Source of the DNA: Corynebacterium capitovis DSM 44611
GTDB taxonomy: Bacteria > Actinomycetota > Actinomycetes > Mycobacteriales > Mycobacteriaceae
Reading direction: 5' to 3'
Assembly (NCBI RefSeq): GCF_030440535.1
Contig: NZ_CP047117.1
Location: 992,001-1,056,000, forward strand
DNA: 64,000 nucleotides
The position numbers were made by a program, and so were the translations under genes. This document shows positions 46,420 to 57,426 of this stretch, piece after piece. How positions within the stretch are numbered: position 1 is the first letter of the stretch; each line of letters opens with the position of its first letter. Below the pieces are notes generated by a model, which was given only the letters and a program-made list of their open reading frames with translations, made no database searches and was not told the DNA's origin.

Positions 46420-47304
46420 TTACGACGAGTAACCGCCCCGGTGCAGGAAGTCGCAGGATGACATCACGCCAGACTCGTACCCCGCCATAAATGCATCTTC
46501 GCGCTGTTCGGAAGAGCCGTGGGTCCAGGCGTCCGGGTTGATCTGGCCACCGGAGCGCTTCTGGATGTTGTCATCCCCGATTGCGCGGGCGGTTTGCAGG
46601 GCCTCGCTGAGCTGCTTCCGGCTGATGGGCTCGAGCATCGCGTCTTCACCCTCGGAGGCGCGCTTGGCCCACAGGCCCGCATAACAGTCGGCCTGCAGCT
46701 CAATGGCCACAGCCGCCGAGTCCTCACCCGGGTTGTTGTAGTCGCTTAGCCCGAGAGTCCCTTCCAGGTTTTGGATGTGGTGGCCGATCTCATGGGCGAT
46801 GGCGTATTCCTGCGCCAGCGGGCCGTTGCTCCCGCCCAGCTGGCCGAGCTGTTGGAAGAAGCTCACGTCGAGGTACGCCGTGGTGTCCGAGGGGCAATAA
46901 AAGGGGCCGGTTGACGCGGAGGCGTTGCCGCAGCCCGTCGCCACGCTGTTCTCGAACAGGTGCATGCCAGGCTGGGTGTATTCGATCCCGGCCTGCTGCG
47001 GCAGCACCGCTTGCCACACCGCGTCGACGGAATACATCGTTGCCTCGACCCGACAGTCGTCGTACTCGTTCGCCGCCCCCTCCGACTGGCAGTGGTCCAG
47101 GTTATAAGAGCCCGGATTGGAAGAGTGGCCCGCCGAAGGCAGAGATTCGGTCCCCGTCCCCCCACCCAGGAAATAGACGAGGGCGAGGATAACGAGCGTC
47201 CCAATCCCGCCTCCGCCGACGACGATGGGAAGGCCGCCACCCCCGCCAGAGCTCGTCGTTACGCGGCCGCCCCCGCCCTGGCTGAAACTGTTTTTGAACG
47301 TCAT
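46420..47304 (-). CDS. ypfJ: YpfJ-family neutral zinc metallopeptidase
   Basis: Membrane-attached predicted metallopeptidase (DUF... zinc-metalloprotease family), substrate unknown. 294 residues: Gly/Ser-rich N-terminus, one helix at about 26-48 ([20 protein letters not shown]), then the extracytoplasmic catalytic domain. The HEIGHH motif follows IA (about residue 170) and a downstream acidic ELQADCYAG provides a third-ligand candidate. Cysteines at HCQSEG, DDCRVE, TGCGNA and FYCPSD may form disulfides. Divergent from aspS across 129 bases. Confidence 0.88.
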   Translation of the reverse strand: MTFKNSFSQGGGGRVTTSSGGGGGLPIVVGGGGIGTLVILALVYFLGGGTGTESLPSAGHSSNPGSYNLDHCQSEGAANEYDDCRVEATMYSVDAVWQAVLPQQAGIEYTQPGMHLFENSVATGCGNASASTGPFYCPSDTTAYLDVSFFQQLGQLGGSNGPLAQEYAIAHEIGHHIQNLEGTLGLSDYNNPGEDSAAVAIELQADCYAGLWAKRASEGEDAMLEPISRKQLSEALQTARAIGDDNIQKRSGGQINPDAWTHGSSEQREDAFMAGYESGVMSSCDFLHRGGYSS

Positions 47305-47380
47305 GGCAGTGATACTGCCAAAGAATGGGGGATATCGGAGCGACTCTCGCCCTCGCGGTCGCCGGTGTTGAGGTCGCGAG

Positions 47381-47386
47381 TAGACT
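47381..47386 (+). promoter_or_regulatory. Candidate -10 element of aspS
   Basis: TAGACT lies 47 bases before the aspS GTG in the divergent gap with the zinc peptidase. No clear -35 hexamer accompanies it. Confidence 0.35.
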
Positions 47387-47433
47387 CGCAGGCGTTAACT
47401 ACTGCTCTCACGTGGAAGGACGTGGACGTTACA

Positions 47434-49227
47434 GTGCTGCGCACTCACCTTGCGGGGGACCTCCGCAAAGAACTCGACGGCCAGACGGTGACCCTGACCG
47501 GCTGGGTATCCCGGCGCCGTGACCACGGCGGCGTGATCTTCATCGACCTGCGAGACCGCTCGGGGCTCGCCCAGGTGGTGTTCCGCGAGTCCACGGTGGC
47601 TGAGGTAGCCCATGACCTTCGCAGTGAATACTGCGTGCAGGTTACCGGTGTGGTGGAGCCGCGGCCGGAGGGGTCGGCCAACCCGAACCTGGCCTCGGGC
47701 GACATTGAGGTCAACGCGACTCAGTTGACAGTGCTCAACAAGTCCGCTGCGCTTCCCTTCCAGGTAGAGGACTTTTCCTCCGCCGAGGTGGGCGAAGAGA
47801 CGCGCTTGAAGTATCGCTACCTCGACCTGCGCAGGAAACGGCAAGCCGACGCGCTGCGCTTGCGTTCCGCCGTAAACCGTGCCGCGCGCGAGGTGCTGAA
47901 CCGCCACGACTTCACCGAAATCGAGACGCCGACGTTGACTCGCTCGACGCCGGAGGGTGCGCGCGACTTCCTCGTCCCGGCCCGCCTGCGCCCCGGGTCG
48001 TGGTACGCGCTGCCGCAATCCCCACAGCTGTTCAAGCAGCTGCTCATGGTCGCCGGCATGGAGCGCTATTACCAGATCGCTCGGTGCTACCGCGACGAGG
48101 ATTTCCGTGCTGACAGGCAGCCCGAGTTCACCCAGCTCGATATCGAGGCCAGCTTCGTCGATCAGGACGATGTCATCGCCTTGGCCGAGGAGATCCTCGT
48201 CGAGCTGTGGAATCTCATCGGCTACGAGATCACCACCCCGATCCCGCGCATGACCTACAAGGACGCGATGGAGAAGTACGGCTCCGACAAGCCGGACCTG
48301 CGCTTCGACATCCAGCTGGCGGACTGCACCGAGTTCTTCGCCAACACCACCTTCCGCGTGTTCCAGAACGAGTACGTCGGCGCCGTCGTCATGGAGGGCG
48401 GCGCCTCCCAGCCGCGCCGCCAGCTCGATGCCTGGCAGGAGTGGGCCAAGCAACGTGGTGCGAAGGGGCTCGCCTACATCCTCGTCGGTGAAGACGGCGA
48501 GCTGGGCGGGCCGGTCGCCAAGAACATCACGGAAGAGGAAAAGGCCGGCATCGCTGCGCACGTCGGTGCGCAGCCCGGTGACTGCATTTTCTTTGCTGCC
48601 GGAGACACTAAGAGCTCGCGCGCTCTGCTCGGCGCCGCGCGTGGGGAAATCGCCCGCAAGCTGGGCTTGATCAAGGAGGGAGACTGGGCCTTTACCTGGG
48701 TCGTCGATGCGCCTCTGTTCGAGCCCGCCGCCGACGCCACGGCTTCCGGCGATGTCGCCCTGGGCAACTCTTCGTGGACCGCCGTGCACCACGCTTTTAC
48801 CTCGCCCAAGCCGGAGCACCTCGACTCCTTCGACTCTGCGCCGGGTGAGGCGCTAGCCTACGCCTACGACATCGTCTGCAACGGCAATGAGATCGGCGGT
48901 GGGTCGATTCGTATTCATGATCGCGAGGTACAGGAGCGCGTCTTTGGTGTCATGGGGATCAGCGAAGAGGAGGCGCGCGAGAAGTTCGGTTTCCTTCTCG
49001 ACGCCTTCTCCTACGGGGCGCCCCCGCACGGCGGGATCGCCTTCGGCTGGGATCGCATCGTCTCCCTGCTCGGCGGTTTCGACTCAATCCGCGACGTCAT
49101 CGCGTTCCCGAAGTCGGGCGGTGGCGTCGACCCGCTGACCGACGCCCCGGCCCCGATCACCGCCGCCCAGCGGAAAGAAAGCGGCGTGGATGCGGAGCCG
49201 AAAACGGGATCTTCGTCCCAGGAGTAA
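47434..49227 (+). CDS. aspS: Aspartyl-tRNA synthetase, bacterial type
   Basis: Class II synthetase charging tRNA-Asp (possibly also tRNA-Asn in species with GatCAB), 597 residues. GTG 47434 ([13 protein letters not shown]) matches the usual family start; upstream in-frame codons reach into the divergent gene. N-terminal OB-fold anticodon domain (1-105), class II core with [10 protein letters not shown] and [17 protein letters not shown], bacterial GAD insertion, and motif 3 [11 protein letters not shown] near the C-terminus. The kinase-fold gene follows after four bases. Confidence 0.96.
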   Translation: MLRTHLAGDLRKELDGQTVTLTGWVSRRRDHGGVIFIDLRDRSGLAQVVFRESTVAEVAHDLRSEYCVQVTGVVEPRPEGSANPNLASGDIEVNATQLTVLNKSAALPFQVEDFSSAEVGEETRLKYRYLDLRRKRQADALRLRSAVNRAAREVLNRHDFTEIETPTLTRSTPEGARDFLVPARLRPGSWYALPQSPQLFKQLLMVAGMERYYQIARCYRDEDFRADRQPEFTQLDIEASFVDQDDVIALAEEILVELWNLIGYEITTPIPRMTYKDAMEKYGSDKPDLRFDIQLADCTEFFANTTFRVFQNEYVGAVVMEGGASQPRRQLDAWQEWAKQRGAKGLAYILVGEDGELGGPVAKNITEEEKAGIAAHVGAQPGDCIFFAAGDTKSSRALLGAARGEIARKLGLIKEGDWAFTWVVDAPLFEPAADATASGDVALGNSSWTAVHHAFTSPKPEHLDSFDSAPGEALAYAYDIVCNGNEIGGGSIRIHDREVQERVFGVMGISEEEAREKFGFLLDAFSYGAPPHGGIAFGWDRIVSLLGGFDSIRDVIAFPKSGGGVDPLTDAPAPITAAQRKESGVDAEPKTGSSSQE

Positions 49228-49231
49228 CTTT

Positions 49232-50356
49232 ATGGACCAGCACGAGGTCATCGCCGCGGCGGAGGAGGTTCTCACCCACCGCTACGGCGGGTCGCAGAAG
49301 CTTGTCGACGCCACGCGGCTCTACGGCTCCGGCTCCGCGGGGGTGTTCCGCGCCCGCGTGGCCACCAGCCCGTTCCTCCAGCACCGGTCTGTCGTTGTCA
49401 AGCAGTCACCGGAAACGGGCGACGCCCTCGAGGACGGGGCGTTTATCCGGGAGGTCGTTGCCTACCAGTTCACAACATCGCTTAGCGAGGACGTGCGTCC
49501 GGGCCCGGTCTTGCTGGGGTACGACCTTTCGCGGCGCCTCATCATCATCTCCGACTCAGGAGACGGCGACACCTTGGAGACGCTGCTGAACTCGGCTGAT
49601 GAGGACAACCGGGTGCAGGTTCTGCGCAACCTGGGAACCGCCCTGGGGCGAATGCATGCCGGCACTGCAGGCAAGGAAGTGTCCTACGACACGCTGTTAG
49701 CGCGCATGGTCAAAGGCGACCCGGACGGAAAGCGGGTTCAGCAGCAGCGGGACAAACTGCTGGTGGACCGGATGGAAACTGGGGCGCGAGCCCTCGAGGC
49801 GGCCGGCATCACGTTGCCGACCGAGGTGTCCATCGCAGCCGCCAACACACAAACCCGGTTGCTCAAGGGCGGAAGCCGCGCGTTCACGTCGTTCGACCTC
49901 GCACCCGACAACATCATCTACGCGGATCGCACCCAGTTCCTCGATTACGAGTGGGCGGGGTTCCGTGACGTCACCTTCGACGTCGCTTTCGTTATCGCCG
50001 GGTTCCCCAACCACGTGTTGTCCTACCCGATCAGCGATAACGAGGCGGGCGCTTTCATCGACGCGTGGGTTCGCGAGGTGGAAAAGCTCTGGCCCGCGGT
50101 CCGGCACGAGGACACCCTCCAAGCTCGCATGACGGCGGCTCTTCTCTGCTGGGCTCTGTCCAGCGTGGGGATGAGCCACGAAGCGGACTTGTTCCGGCTG
50201 CGCTCGAAGGGCCCGTTCGACGACGATGAACGCATGCTGCGTCGCGATCTCTACGAGACCTTCGACGCGCTCGCGCGCTACTCCGGCACCGGACGCGATA
50301 CCGCTTATTTGGTTATTGCTGATTGGGCCCGGGGCGTCGCCGCGCGTCTAGCGTAG
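49232..50356 (+). CDS. Divergent aminoglycoside-phosphotransferase/kinase-fold protein
   Basis: Unknown function. The 374-residue product has APH-like features: a nucleotide-loop-like [12 protein letters not shown] (33-44), candidate ATP lysine K57 (VVVK), and the catalytic-loop remnant SFDLAPDN (220-227, D222 and N227), where the usual histidine of HxDxxxxN is replaced; D238 in FLDYEWAG is the metal-binding aspartate. GGAG precedes ATG 49232. It is conserved at this site between aspS and rarA in corynebacteria, suggesting a housekeeping small-molecule kinase rather than drug resistance. It may be active or a pseudokinase. Confidence 0.75.
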   Translation: MDQHEVIAAAEEVLTHRYGGSQKLVDATRLYGSGSAGVFRARVATSPFLQHRSVVVKQSPETGDALEDGAFIREVVAYQFTTSLSEDVRPGPVLLGYDLSRRLIIISDSGDGDTLETLLNSADEDNRVQVLRNLGTALGRMHAGTAGKEVSYDTLLARMVKGDPDGKRVQQQRDKLLVDRMETGARALEAAGITLPTEVSIAAANTQTRLLKGGSRAFTSFDLAPDNIIYADRTQFLDYEWAGFRDVTFDVAFVIAGFPNHVLSYPISDNEAGAFIDAWVREVEKLWPAVRHEDTLQARMTAALLCWALSSVGMSHEADLFRLRSKGPFDDDERMLRRDLYETFDALARYSGTGRDTAYLVIADWARGVAARLA

Positions 50357-50369
50357 GGGGTTCGGCAGA

Positions 50370-51701
50370 ATGCAGGAGGGGCTTTTCGGCAATAGCGAGA
50401 CCCGGGGTAGTGACTACTTCGCCGCCAGAGACGATGCGCCGCTTGCGGCCCGCATGCGCCCCCGCTCCCTCGACGAGGTTGCCGGTCAAAGCCACCTCCT
50501 CTCGGAGGGCAAACCCCTGCGCCGGCTCATCGAGGGTTCCGGCGCCGCATCAGTGGTGCTCTACGGCCCGCCCGGTACGGGAAAGACGACGATTGCGTCG
50601 CTCGTCGCGCAGACCACGGGCAGGCATTTCGTTGCACTGTCTGCCCTGTCGGCGGGTGTGAAGGAAGTGCGTGAGGTCATCGCCGAGGCGCGTCGCGGCC
50701 TCGCGCGGGGTGAGAAAACGGTTCTCTTCATCGATGAGGTCCATCGCTTTTCGAAAACCCAGCAGGATGCCCTGCTCGCGGCCGTGGAAAATCGCACGGT
50801 GTTGCTCGTGGCGGCGACGACCGAAAACCCGTCGTTTAGCGTCGTTGCCCCGTTGCTCTCGCGGTCCTTGCTCTTGCAGCTCGAACCTCTCGGTGACGCC
50901 GATATTCGGACGGTCATTGAGCGGGCGCTAGTCAGCGAACGGGGATTAAAAGGCACGGTCTCGCTTGACGACGACGCGCGCGACCAGCTCATTCTTCTCG
51001 CAGGAGGCGACGCGCGTCGCGCCTTGACCTACCTGGAAGTCGCCGCGGAGACGGCGGGTGAAGGGGGAACGGTGACATTGGACACCGTTCGGCAGAGCGT
51101 GAACCGGGCGGTCATTCGCTATGACAGGGATGGGGACCAGCACTATGACGTGGTCTCCGCCTTCATCAAGTCGATCAGGGGCAGCGATGTCGATGCCGCC
51201 TTGCACTACCTCGCGCGAATGATCGAGGCGGGGGAGGATCCCCGCTTCATTGCGCGGCGGCTAGTCATCCACGCTGCCGAAGACATCGGAATGGCAGACC
51301 CCTCTGCCCTCCAGGTGGCTATGGCGGCGGCCCAAGCGGTGCAGTTCATTGGCATGCCAGAGGGCCGCCTTCCCCTCGCGCAAGCGACGATCCACCTGGC
51401 CACTGCCCCTAAGTCGGCTTCCGTGGTCACGGCGATCACGCGGGCCCAAGGCGACGTGAGGGCTGGCGCGGCGGGCCCGGTCCCAGCTCACTTGCGCGAC
51501 GGGCACTATGAGGGCGCGGCGAAGCTCGGGCACGCGGTGGGTTACCTCTACCCGCACGACGATCCGCGTGGGGTGGTCGCGCAGCGCTACATCCCCGAAG
51601 GGCTGGACGAGGCGGTCTATTACGAACCTTCCGAGCACGGTAACGAGAAGCGGATCGGCGAATACATCGGCAGACTCCGACGAATGGTGCGGGGAAGGTA
51701 G
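50370..51701 (+). CDS. rarA: Replication-associated recombination protein RarA (MgsA)
   Basis: AAA+ ATPase linked to stalled replication forks, 443 residues. Walker [10 protein letters not shown] at about 65-73, Walker [10 protein letters not shown], sensor 1 TTENPSF, arginine region [10 protein letters not shown], and the C-terminal tetramerisation/MgsA domain starting near [16 protein letters not shown]. The N-terminus lacks a UBZ finger, as in bacteria. Starts 14 bases after the kinase-fold gene, ends 71 bases before alaS. Confidence 0.93.
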   Translation: MQEGLFGNSETRGSDYFAARDDAPLAARMRPRSLDEVAGQSHLLSEGKPLRRLIEGSGAASVVLYGPPGTGKTTIASLVAQTTGRHFVALSALSAGVKEVREVIAEARRGLARGEKTVLFIDEVHRFSKTQQDALLAAVENRTVLLVAATTENPSFSVVAPLLSRSLLLQLEPLGDADIRTVIERALVSERGLKGTVSLDDDARDQLILLAGGDARRALTYLEVAAETAGEGGTVTLDTVRQSVNRAVIRYDRDGDQHYDVVSAFIKSIRGSDVDAALHYLARMIEAGEDPRFIARRLVIHAAEDIGMADPSALQVAMAAAQAVQFIGMPEGRLPLAQATIHLATAPKSASVVTAITRAQGDVRAGAAGPVPAHLRDGHYEGAAKLGHAVGYLYPHDDPRGVVAQRYIPEGLDEAVYYEPSEHGNEKRIGEYIGRLRRMVRGR

Positions 51702-51772
51702 CAACTCGGCGACGGGGTAGAGTTACACGGGACTCTTTACACTTCCGCACTCATTCTGGGAGGACGCCACCC

Positions 51773-54457
51773 GTGCAGACACATGAGATCCGAGAGCGCT
51801 TCACCGCCCACTTTGTGAAGGCCGGGCACGTGCCCGTGCCGAGTGCCTCGCTGATCCTCGACGACCCGACCCTGCTGTTTGTCAACGCCGGAATGGTGCC
51901 ATTCAAGCCCTACTTTTTGGGGCAGCAGAACCCCCCGTTTGCAAGTGGAATGGCTACGTCCATCCAAAAGTGCGTGCGCACCCTCGACATCGAGGAAGTG
52001 GGTGTCACAACCCGGCACAACACCTTCTTCCAAATGGCCGGGAACTTCTCCTTCGGCCAGTACTTCAAGGAAGGGGCGATCACCCAGGCGTGGTCGCTGC
52101 TCACAAACCCGGTGGAGGACGGCGGCTATGGCCTCGACCCCGACCGGCTGTGGGTGACGGTTTACAACGACGACGATGAGGCCGCCGAGATCTGGCGCAC
52201 CGTCGTGGGCATTCCGGAAGAGCGCATCCAGCGCATGGGGATGGAGGACAACTTCTGGTCGATGGGCATCCCTGGCCCATGCGGTCCGTGCTCGGAAATC
52301 TACTACGACCGAGGCCCGGAACACGGCGCGGAGGGTGGCCCCGCCGTGGACGACACCCGCTACATGGAGATCTGGAACCTGGTGTTCATGGAGTCCATTC
52401 GTGGCGACGGGGACAAGAAGGGCAACTTTGACATCGTCGGCGAGCTGCCCAAGAAGAATATCGACACCGGGCTCGGCGTAGAGCGCCTGGCCTGCCTGCT
52501 GCAAGGCGTCGACAACGTCTACGAGACCGACTTGCTGCGGCCCGTTATCGATGCCGCAGCCGCGCTGACCGGAACGCGCTACGACGCGGGCAGCCCCGCG
52601 GATGACGTGCGCTTCCGTGTGATCGCCGACCACTCCCGCACCGCGATGATGATCATTCTCGATGGCGTCACTCCGTCGAACGAGGGGCGCGGGTACATCC
52701 TCCGCCGCCTGATGCGACGCATCATCCGCTCCGCCCACCTGCTCGGTGCGCGCGGCAACGTCCTAGAGGTGTTCATGACCACGATCATGGACACGATGAC
52801 CCCCTCTTTCCCCGAAATCGCCGACAACCGCGAACGCATCCTCCGCGTGTCTGCGGCTGAGGAGCGGGCGTTTCTGAAAACCCTTGAGTCGGGGACCAAC
52901 CGCTTCGACGAGGCAGCGAGCGAATTGAAGGCCGCGGGCGCGTCCGTGGTGCCGGGTGAGAAAGCATTTGAGCTGCACGACACTTACGGTTTCCCCATCG
53001 ACCTCACGTTGGAGATGGCGCGCGAAGCGGGCCTGGAGGTCGATATGGCGGCCTTCCGTTTGGAAATGGATCAGCAGCGCGCCCGCGCTAAGGCCGATAA
53101 CAAAGCGAAGAAGCACCGCAACGTCGACGAGTCCCTGTACCGCGAGTGGATTGACAACAACGCCACCGAATTCGTGGGCTACGAGGACCTGACTCACGGA
53201 GCGACGGTGGTGGGCCTCGTGCGCGACGGAGCGAAGGTGAACGAGGCTGAAGCGGGTGAGGACGTCGAGGTCATCCTCGACGTCACCCCGATGTACGCCG
53301 AAGCGGGTGGCCAGATGGGTGACCGCGGGCGCCTTGTGGTGGGAGACACCCTCGTTGAGGTCAGCGATGTGCAAAAGGTAGGCAAGAAGCTCTGGGTGCA
53401 CAAGGCGACCGTTCGCAGCGGGGCGATTGACCTCGGCACGTCACTTACCGCCGAGGTAGACGCTGCGTGGCGTCACGGAGCCCGCCAAGCCCACACCGCC
53501 ACGCACCTCATTCACGGGGCGCTGCGGCAGGTGTTGGGCCCGACTGCCGTGCAGGCGGGATCCCTAAACAAGCCCGGGTACTTGCGTTTCGACTTCAACT
53601 ACACCGAGGCGCTCACTCCCGCGCAGCTCGACGACATCGCCACGATCACCAACCAAGCTGTGGACGCTGATTTCACCGTCAACACGATCGAGACCTCTCT
53701 TGACCGTGCGAAGGCGATGGGTGCGCTGGCGCTGTTTGGCGAGAACTACGGCGAGCGCGTCCGCGTTGTGGAGATCGGGGGCCCTTTCTCTATCGAATTG
53801 TGTGGCGGAACCCACGTCGAACACTCATCGCAGATCGGCCCGGTTGCGGTGCTAGGGGAATCCTCGGTGGGCTCGGGTGCGCGCCGCATTGAGGCGTACT
53901 CGGGCATGGAGTCCTTCCGTTACTTCTCCAAAGAAGCGGCTTTGGCATCTGGACTCGCCGCCGAGCTGAAGGCGCCCACCGCCGAGCTTCCGGACCGCAT
54001 CGCCCAGCTAACGGAGCGCCTGCGCGCCGCGGAAAAGCAAGTGGCGGCGCTGCGCCGCGAGCAGCTCGCGGGGGCGACGGCTGCGCTCGTCGAAAAGGCC
54101 GAGCGAATCGGTGAGGTCACGTTGCTCGCCGTCGCTCTTCCCGACGGCACCGCGGCCGCCGACGTTCGCTCGATCGCGACGGATCTGCGCGGGCGGTTCG
54201 GCACCCGCCCGGCCGTAGTCGCCCTGATCAGCCAGGAGGGGGACAAAGTCCCCTTCGTCGTCGGGGTCACCGCCCCGGCGGTAGAGCTCGGCGTCAAGGC
54301 CGGTGAACTGGTCAAAGTGATCGGTACTCACGTGGCGGGTCGTGGTGGCGGAAAGCCCGACATGGCGCAGGGCTCTGGAACTGACGCTGCCGGGATCCAC
54401 GCCGCGCTCCAGGCTGTTCGAGGGGACCTGCAGGCACGTGAAGGGGGGAGCAGGTAA
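51773..54457 (+). CDS. alaS: Alanyl-tRNA synthetase
   Basis: Class II synthetase charging tRNA-Ala, with built-in editing, 894 residues. Catalytic core to about 250 ([26 protein letters not shown]), tRNA-recognition domain, then the editing domain with zinc ligands H574 and H578 ([11 protein letters not shown]) and the cysteine/histidine of [10 protein letters not shown]. The C-terminal oligomerisation domain ends [16 protein letters not shown] start with GGGAGG upstream. ruvX and mltG follow, the usual actinobacterial order. Confidence 0.97.
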   Translation: MQTHEIRERFTAHFVKAGHVPVPSASLILDDPTLLFVNAGMVPFKPYFLGQQNPPFASGMATSIQKCVRTLDIEEVGVTTRHNTFFQMAGNFSFGQYFKEGAITQAWSLLTNPVEDGGYGLDPDRLWVTVYNDDDEAAEIWRTVVGIPEERIQRMGMEDNFWSMGIPGPCGPCSEIYYDRGPEHGAEGGPAVDDTRYMEIWNLVFMESIRGDGDKKGNFDIVGELPKKNIDTGLGVERLACLLQGVDNVYETDLLRPVIDAAAALTGTRYDAGSPADDVRFRVIADHSRTAMMIILDGVTPSNEGRGYILRRLMRRIIRSAHLLGARGNVLEVFMTTIMDTMTPSFPEIADNRERILRVSAAEERAFLKTLESGTNRFDEAASELKAAGASVVPGEKAFELHDTYGFPIDLTLEMAREAGLEVDMAAFRLEMDQQRARAKADNKAKKHRNVDESLYREWIDNNATEFVGYEDLTHGATVVGLVRDGAKVNEAEAGEDVEVILDVTPMYAEAGGQMGDRGRLVVGDTLVEVSDVQKVGKKLWVHKATVRSGAIDLGTSLTAEVDAAWRHGARQAHTATHLIHGALRQVLGPTAVQAGSLNKPGYLRFDFNYTEALTPAQLDDIATITNQAVDADFTVNTIETSLDRAKAMGALALFGENYGERVRVVEIGGPFSIELCGGTHVEHSSQIGPVAVLGESSVGSGARRIEAYSGMESFRYFSKEAALASGLAAELKAPTAELPDRIAQLTERLRAAEKQVAALRREQLAGATAALVEKAERIGEVTLLAVALPDGTAAADVRSIATDLRGRFGTRPAVVALISQEGDKVPFVVGVTAPAVELGVKAGELVKVIGTHVAGRGGGKPDMAQGSGTDAAGIHAALQAVRGDLQAREGGSR

Positions 54458-54544
54458 GGTAACAAAACGGAAACAAAATGGGCTGGATCGCCCGGCCTGT
54501 TTCTTCCTCACCCCCGAAATCCCCGAAGGAGCGACGACCAGCCG

Positions 54545-55036
54545 ATGAAGGTGCAGCCTGATACTCCGGGGGTTGACGACCCGGGAGCGGGGCGACGTCT
54601 TGGAATCGATGTCGGCACCGCACGCATCGGGGTGGCCGCGTCCGATCGGGACGCCACGCTGGCGATGCCCGTCGAGACGGTGCCGCGGGTGACGCGGCAC
54701 CGCGACCCAGACGGGGCGGATGTTGACAGGCTCGCGCAGCTCGTGCGGGAGTACCAAGCCGTCGAGATCGTTGTCGGCCTGCCCCGTGACCTTAAAGGCA
54801 ACGGCTCGGCGAGCGTCCGGGATGCCAAGGACATTGCTTCCCGCTTGGCAAAGCGGTGCGAGGCGCCGGTTCGCTTCGCCGACGAGCGTCTCACCACTGT
54901 CGTAGCAACGCGGGCGATGCGCAGCGCGGGCGTCAAGCAGAAAGCCGGGAGACGGGTTATAGACCAGGCTGCCGCCGTCGAAATCCTCCAGTCCTGGCTC
55001 GACGGACGGACGAACTACCTGAAGGAGACGAAGTGA
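54545..55036 (+). CDS. ruvX: Putative pre-16S rRNA nuclease YqgF/RuvX
   Basis: RNase H-fold nuclease thought to trim the 16S rRNA 5-prime end, 163 residues. Family motifs: [15 protein letters not shown] (acidic residue in strand 1), [13 protein letters not shown], and [10 protein letters not shown] with the second acidic residue, plus [14 protein letters not shown] at the end. GAAGGAG lies before the ATG. The gene overlaps mltG by four bases (GTGA). It is 87 bases after alaS. Confidence 0.93.
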   Translation: MKVQPDTPGVDDPGAGRRLGIDVGTARIGVAASDRDATLAMPVETVPRVTRHRDPDGADVDRLAQLVREYQAVEIVVGLPRDLKGNGSASVRDAKDIASRLAKRCEAPVRFADERLTTVVATRAMRSAGVKQKAGRRVIDQAAAVEILQSWLDGRTNYLKETK

Positions 55037-56190
55037 ACGCATCTGCACGTCAGTCCTCAAGAGCGCGAACCCGCGGCACAGCAGTGCTCGTCGTCTCTGT
55101 CTTGCTGATAATCGGCCTCGTTGCGTGGATTGCGGTTGCGCGTTCCAACGGCGCTGGCGGGGACTTTCACGGAGAAGGAACAGGCGAGGAGCAGATCGTG
55201 GAGGTCCCGGAGGGATCCTCTGTCTCTGAGCTCGGTCCCAACCTGGAGCAGCTGGGCGTGGTAAAGACGAACGCGGCGTTTCAAACGGCCGCGCTATCCA
55301 GCTCGGACTACGACGACATCCAGCCCGGTTTCTATCGGTTGCAGAAGGGAATGAGTGCTCAGGCGGCGGTCACGGCACTGCTCGACCCGGCAAACCGCGT
55401 CACCCCGCTTCAGGTCTACGGCGGCGCGACGCTGATGGACGTCACCGTGGTTGGTGGTCAGACCCGCTCTGGCATTCTTTCGTTGATTCGTCAGGTCGCC
55501 TGCGACACCAGCGGTTCGTCCAGCTGCGTGACCATGGACGACCTCACTCGTGTCGCCTCGACGGCCGACCCGGCAACGTTGGGCGTGCCCGAGTGGGCGC
55601 GCGCTGCGGTGACCGCCAAAGCGGGTGACGCAAAACGCCTCGAGGGGCTCATTGCTCCGGGTGACTACATCGTGGACCCCCAGGCATCAGCGGAATCGAT
55701 CTTGACCGACCTCATCACCCGCTCAGCGTCGTTGTACGAATCCACGAACATCACTGGACGCGCACAGGCGATCGGGTTGTCGCCCTACGAGTTGCTTACG
55801 TCGGCGTCCCTGGTGGAGCGGGAGTCTCCGGCGGGTGAGTTCGATAAGGTCGCGCGCGTGATCCTCAACCGGCTCGCTGCCCCGATGCGCCTCGAGTTCG
55901 ACTCGACGGTGAACTACGGTCTCACCTCGGTCGAAGTGGCCACGACCAACGAGGACCGTCAGCGCGTGACCCCCTGGAACACCTACGCCAAGGACGGGTT
56001 GCCTGAGACGCCCATTGCTTCGCCCTCATTGGAGGCCATCGAAGCCATGGAAAACCCGGCTCAGGGCGACTGGCTCTTCTTCGTCACGGTGGACAAGAAC
56101 GGCACGACGGTGTTTAACAACTCCTTCGAAGAACACCTCGCCGACGTCCAACGCGCCCAAGAGGCGGGCGTCCTCGATTCCAACCGCTAG
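55033..56190 (+). CDS. mltG: Endolytic murein transglycosylase MltG
   Basis: Membrane-anchored YceG-like lytic transglycosylase that cuts nascent glycan strands, setting their length. 385 residues from the GTG overlapping ruvX. Basic cytosolic head, membrane helix at about 15-36, LysM-like subdomain with [15 protein letters not shown], and the catalytic domain with LVERESPAG, where E262 corresponds to the catalytic glutamate of E. coli MltG. Also present: FDSTVNYGL and [17 protein letters not shown]. Its stop is directly followed by the aroE start. Confidence 0.93.
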   Translation: MNASARQSSRARTRGTAVLVVSVLLIIGLVAWIAVARSNGAGGDFHGEGTGEEQIVEVPEGSSVSELGPNLEQLGVVKTNAAFQTAALSSSDYDDIQPGFYRLQKGMSAQAAVTALLDPANRVTPLQVYGGATLMDVTVVGGQTRSGILSLIRQVACDTSGSSSCVTMDDLTRVASTADPATLGVPEWARAAVTAKAGDAKRLEGLIAPGDYIVDPQASAESILTDLITRSASLYESTNITGRAQAIGLSPYELLTSASLVERESPAGEFDKVARVILNRLAAPMRLEFDSTVNYGLTSVEVATTNEDRQRVTPWNTYAKDGLPETPIASPSLEAIEAMENPAQGDWLFFVTVDKNGTTVFNNSFEEHLADVQRAQEAGVLDSNR

Positions 56191-57012
56191 GTGGCAGAAG
56201 TGGACGCGATCACCCGCCGCGCGGCGGTTCTTGGCTCCCCGGTTGCGCACTCGCTTTCGCCCGTGCTGCATGCCGCGGGTTATGCCGCCGCAGGGTTACG
56301 TAACTGGGAGTACACGCGTATCGAATGCACCGCGGACCAGCTCGCGGACGTCGTGCGCGGCGCCGACGAGTCGTTCCGAGGCTTCTCCGTCACAATGCCC
56401 GCGAAGTTCGCCGCACTCGAGTTCGCGGATGAGGTAAGTTCTCGCGCCGCGGCCATCGGTTCCGCGAACACGCTGGTGCGCACAGCAGGCGGGTGGCGCG
56501 CCGACAACACCGATTGTGAGGGAGTAGACGCCGCGTTAGACGAGCTGCTGGGTGGCTCCCCGGTGTCCTCCGCCTTGGTAATCGGGGCCGGGGGGACGGC
56601 GCGACCAGCGCTGTGGGCGTTGCAGAAAAGGGGCGTCGAAAAGCTCACTGTGCTCAACCGCACTGATCGGGCGGAGGACATCGCCCCCGTGGTGGGCGCC
56701 GCCGAGCTGGAATTTGTCAGCTACGACGCGGATCTTCGGGCGCTAGCCGTCTCTACCGACGTCATCGTCTCCACGGTGCCGGCCGCCGCGCTCAACGCCC
56801 ACGCTTCCGCGCTCGGACACGCCCCAGTTTTCGATGTCATCTACGACCCTTGGCCCACCGCGCTTGCCACATCCGCAGCCGCCAACGGGTACCGCACGGT
56901 TGGAGGGTTGTCCATGCTGGCCGCGCAGTCCTACTCGCAGTTCGAACAATTCACCGGCGTCGCCGCACCACGAGACGCGATGCGCGACGCGCTGTTGCGC
57001 CATATGCTGTAG
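56191..57012 (+). CDS. aroE: Shikimate dehydrogenase
   Basis: Reduces 3-dehydroshikimate to shikimate with NADPH. 273 residues starting at GTG 56191, immediately after the mltG stop. Substrate site S-x-S in LGSPVAHSLSPVLH, family NTDCEGVDAAL, nucleotide loop VIGAGGTARPALWAL and NRTDRAED. A later GTG at 56200 is possible. It opens the aro cluster; the prepilin peptidase gene starts three bases after its stop. Confidence 0.94.
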   Translation: MAEVDAITRRAAVLGSPVAHSLSPVLHAAGYAAAGLRNWEYTRIECTADQLADVVRGADESFRGFSVTMPAKFAALEFADEVSSRAAAIGSANTLVRTAGGWRADNTDCEGVDAALDELLGGSPVSSALVIGAGGTARPALWALQKRGVEKLTVLNRTDRAEDIAPVVGAAELEFVSYDADLRALAVSTDVIVSTVPAAALNAHASALGHAPVFDVIYDPWPTALATSAAANGYRTVGGLSMLAAQSYSQFEQFTGVAAPRDAMRDALLRHML

Positions 57013-57014
57013 GT

Positions 57015-57422
57015 GTGCTCACCGGGGGGATACTGGCGGCAGCGGCGTGGAGCTGTGCGCTTTCGCTTATCGACGCCACGACGCGCCGCCTTCCCAACCT
57101 CCTCACCCTTCCCGCGGCCGCGCTTTCCCTCGCTTTCTGCGTAGTCCACCCCGCCGGGCTCTGGGGCCTTATGTGGCCGGCCCTCTACATCGCGCTGCCA
57201 GGCGGAATCGGCGGGGGAGATGTCAAGCTGGCTGTCCCGCTCGGGGTGGGCGTCGCCCTCGCCTCCGGCGCGGGCGGCGTCATTGGCGCCATCTTTGTCG
57301 CTGCCCTGCTTACCTATGGTGTCGGGCGGCTGACGGGGAGGCACTCCCTCCCACACGGGCCAGCGATGAGTGGCGCGGCGTGGATCGCTGGGCTAGTAGG
57401 CAGCGAAGCCTGGCCATTGTGA
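57015..57422 (+). CDS. Minimal A24-family prepilin peptidase
   Basis: Membrane aspartyl peptidase core without the N-terminal methyltransferase half, 135 residues, about four helices. Catalytic aspartates are D20 ([11 protein letters not shown]) and D69 in the [12 protein letters not shown] (GxGD) motif. GTG 57015. No prepilin or type IV pilus/Tad gene is in this window, so the substrate is unknown. Its location between aroE and aroC is shared by mycobacteria and corynebacteria and does not itself imply an aromatic-pathway role. Confidence 0.88.
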   Translation: MLTGGILAAAAWSCALSLIDATTRRLPNLLTLPAAALSLAFCVVHPAGLWGLMWPALYIALPGGIGGGDVKLAVPLGVGVALASGAGGVIGAIFVAALLTYGVGRLTGRHSLPHGPAMSGAAWIAGLVGSEAWPL

Positions 57423-57426
57423 CACA

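Noticed and set aside
47395-48819. Minus-strand open frame of 474 codons opposite aspS
   Set aside because: Fully inside aspS, no ribosome-binding site or known domain; a codon-bias shadow.
51737-52738. Minus-strand open frame of 333 codons opposite alaS
   Set aside because: Same reasoning: the alaS frame carries all class II motifs.
23401-54457. Four class II synthetase genes (thrS, hisS, aspS, alaS) in 31 kb as a possible functional island
   Set aside because: The same spread-out order is usual in actinobacteria and they lie in separate operons.
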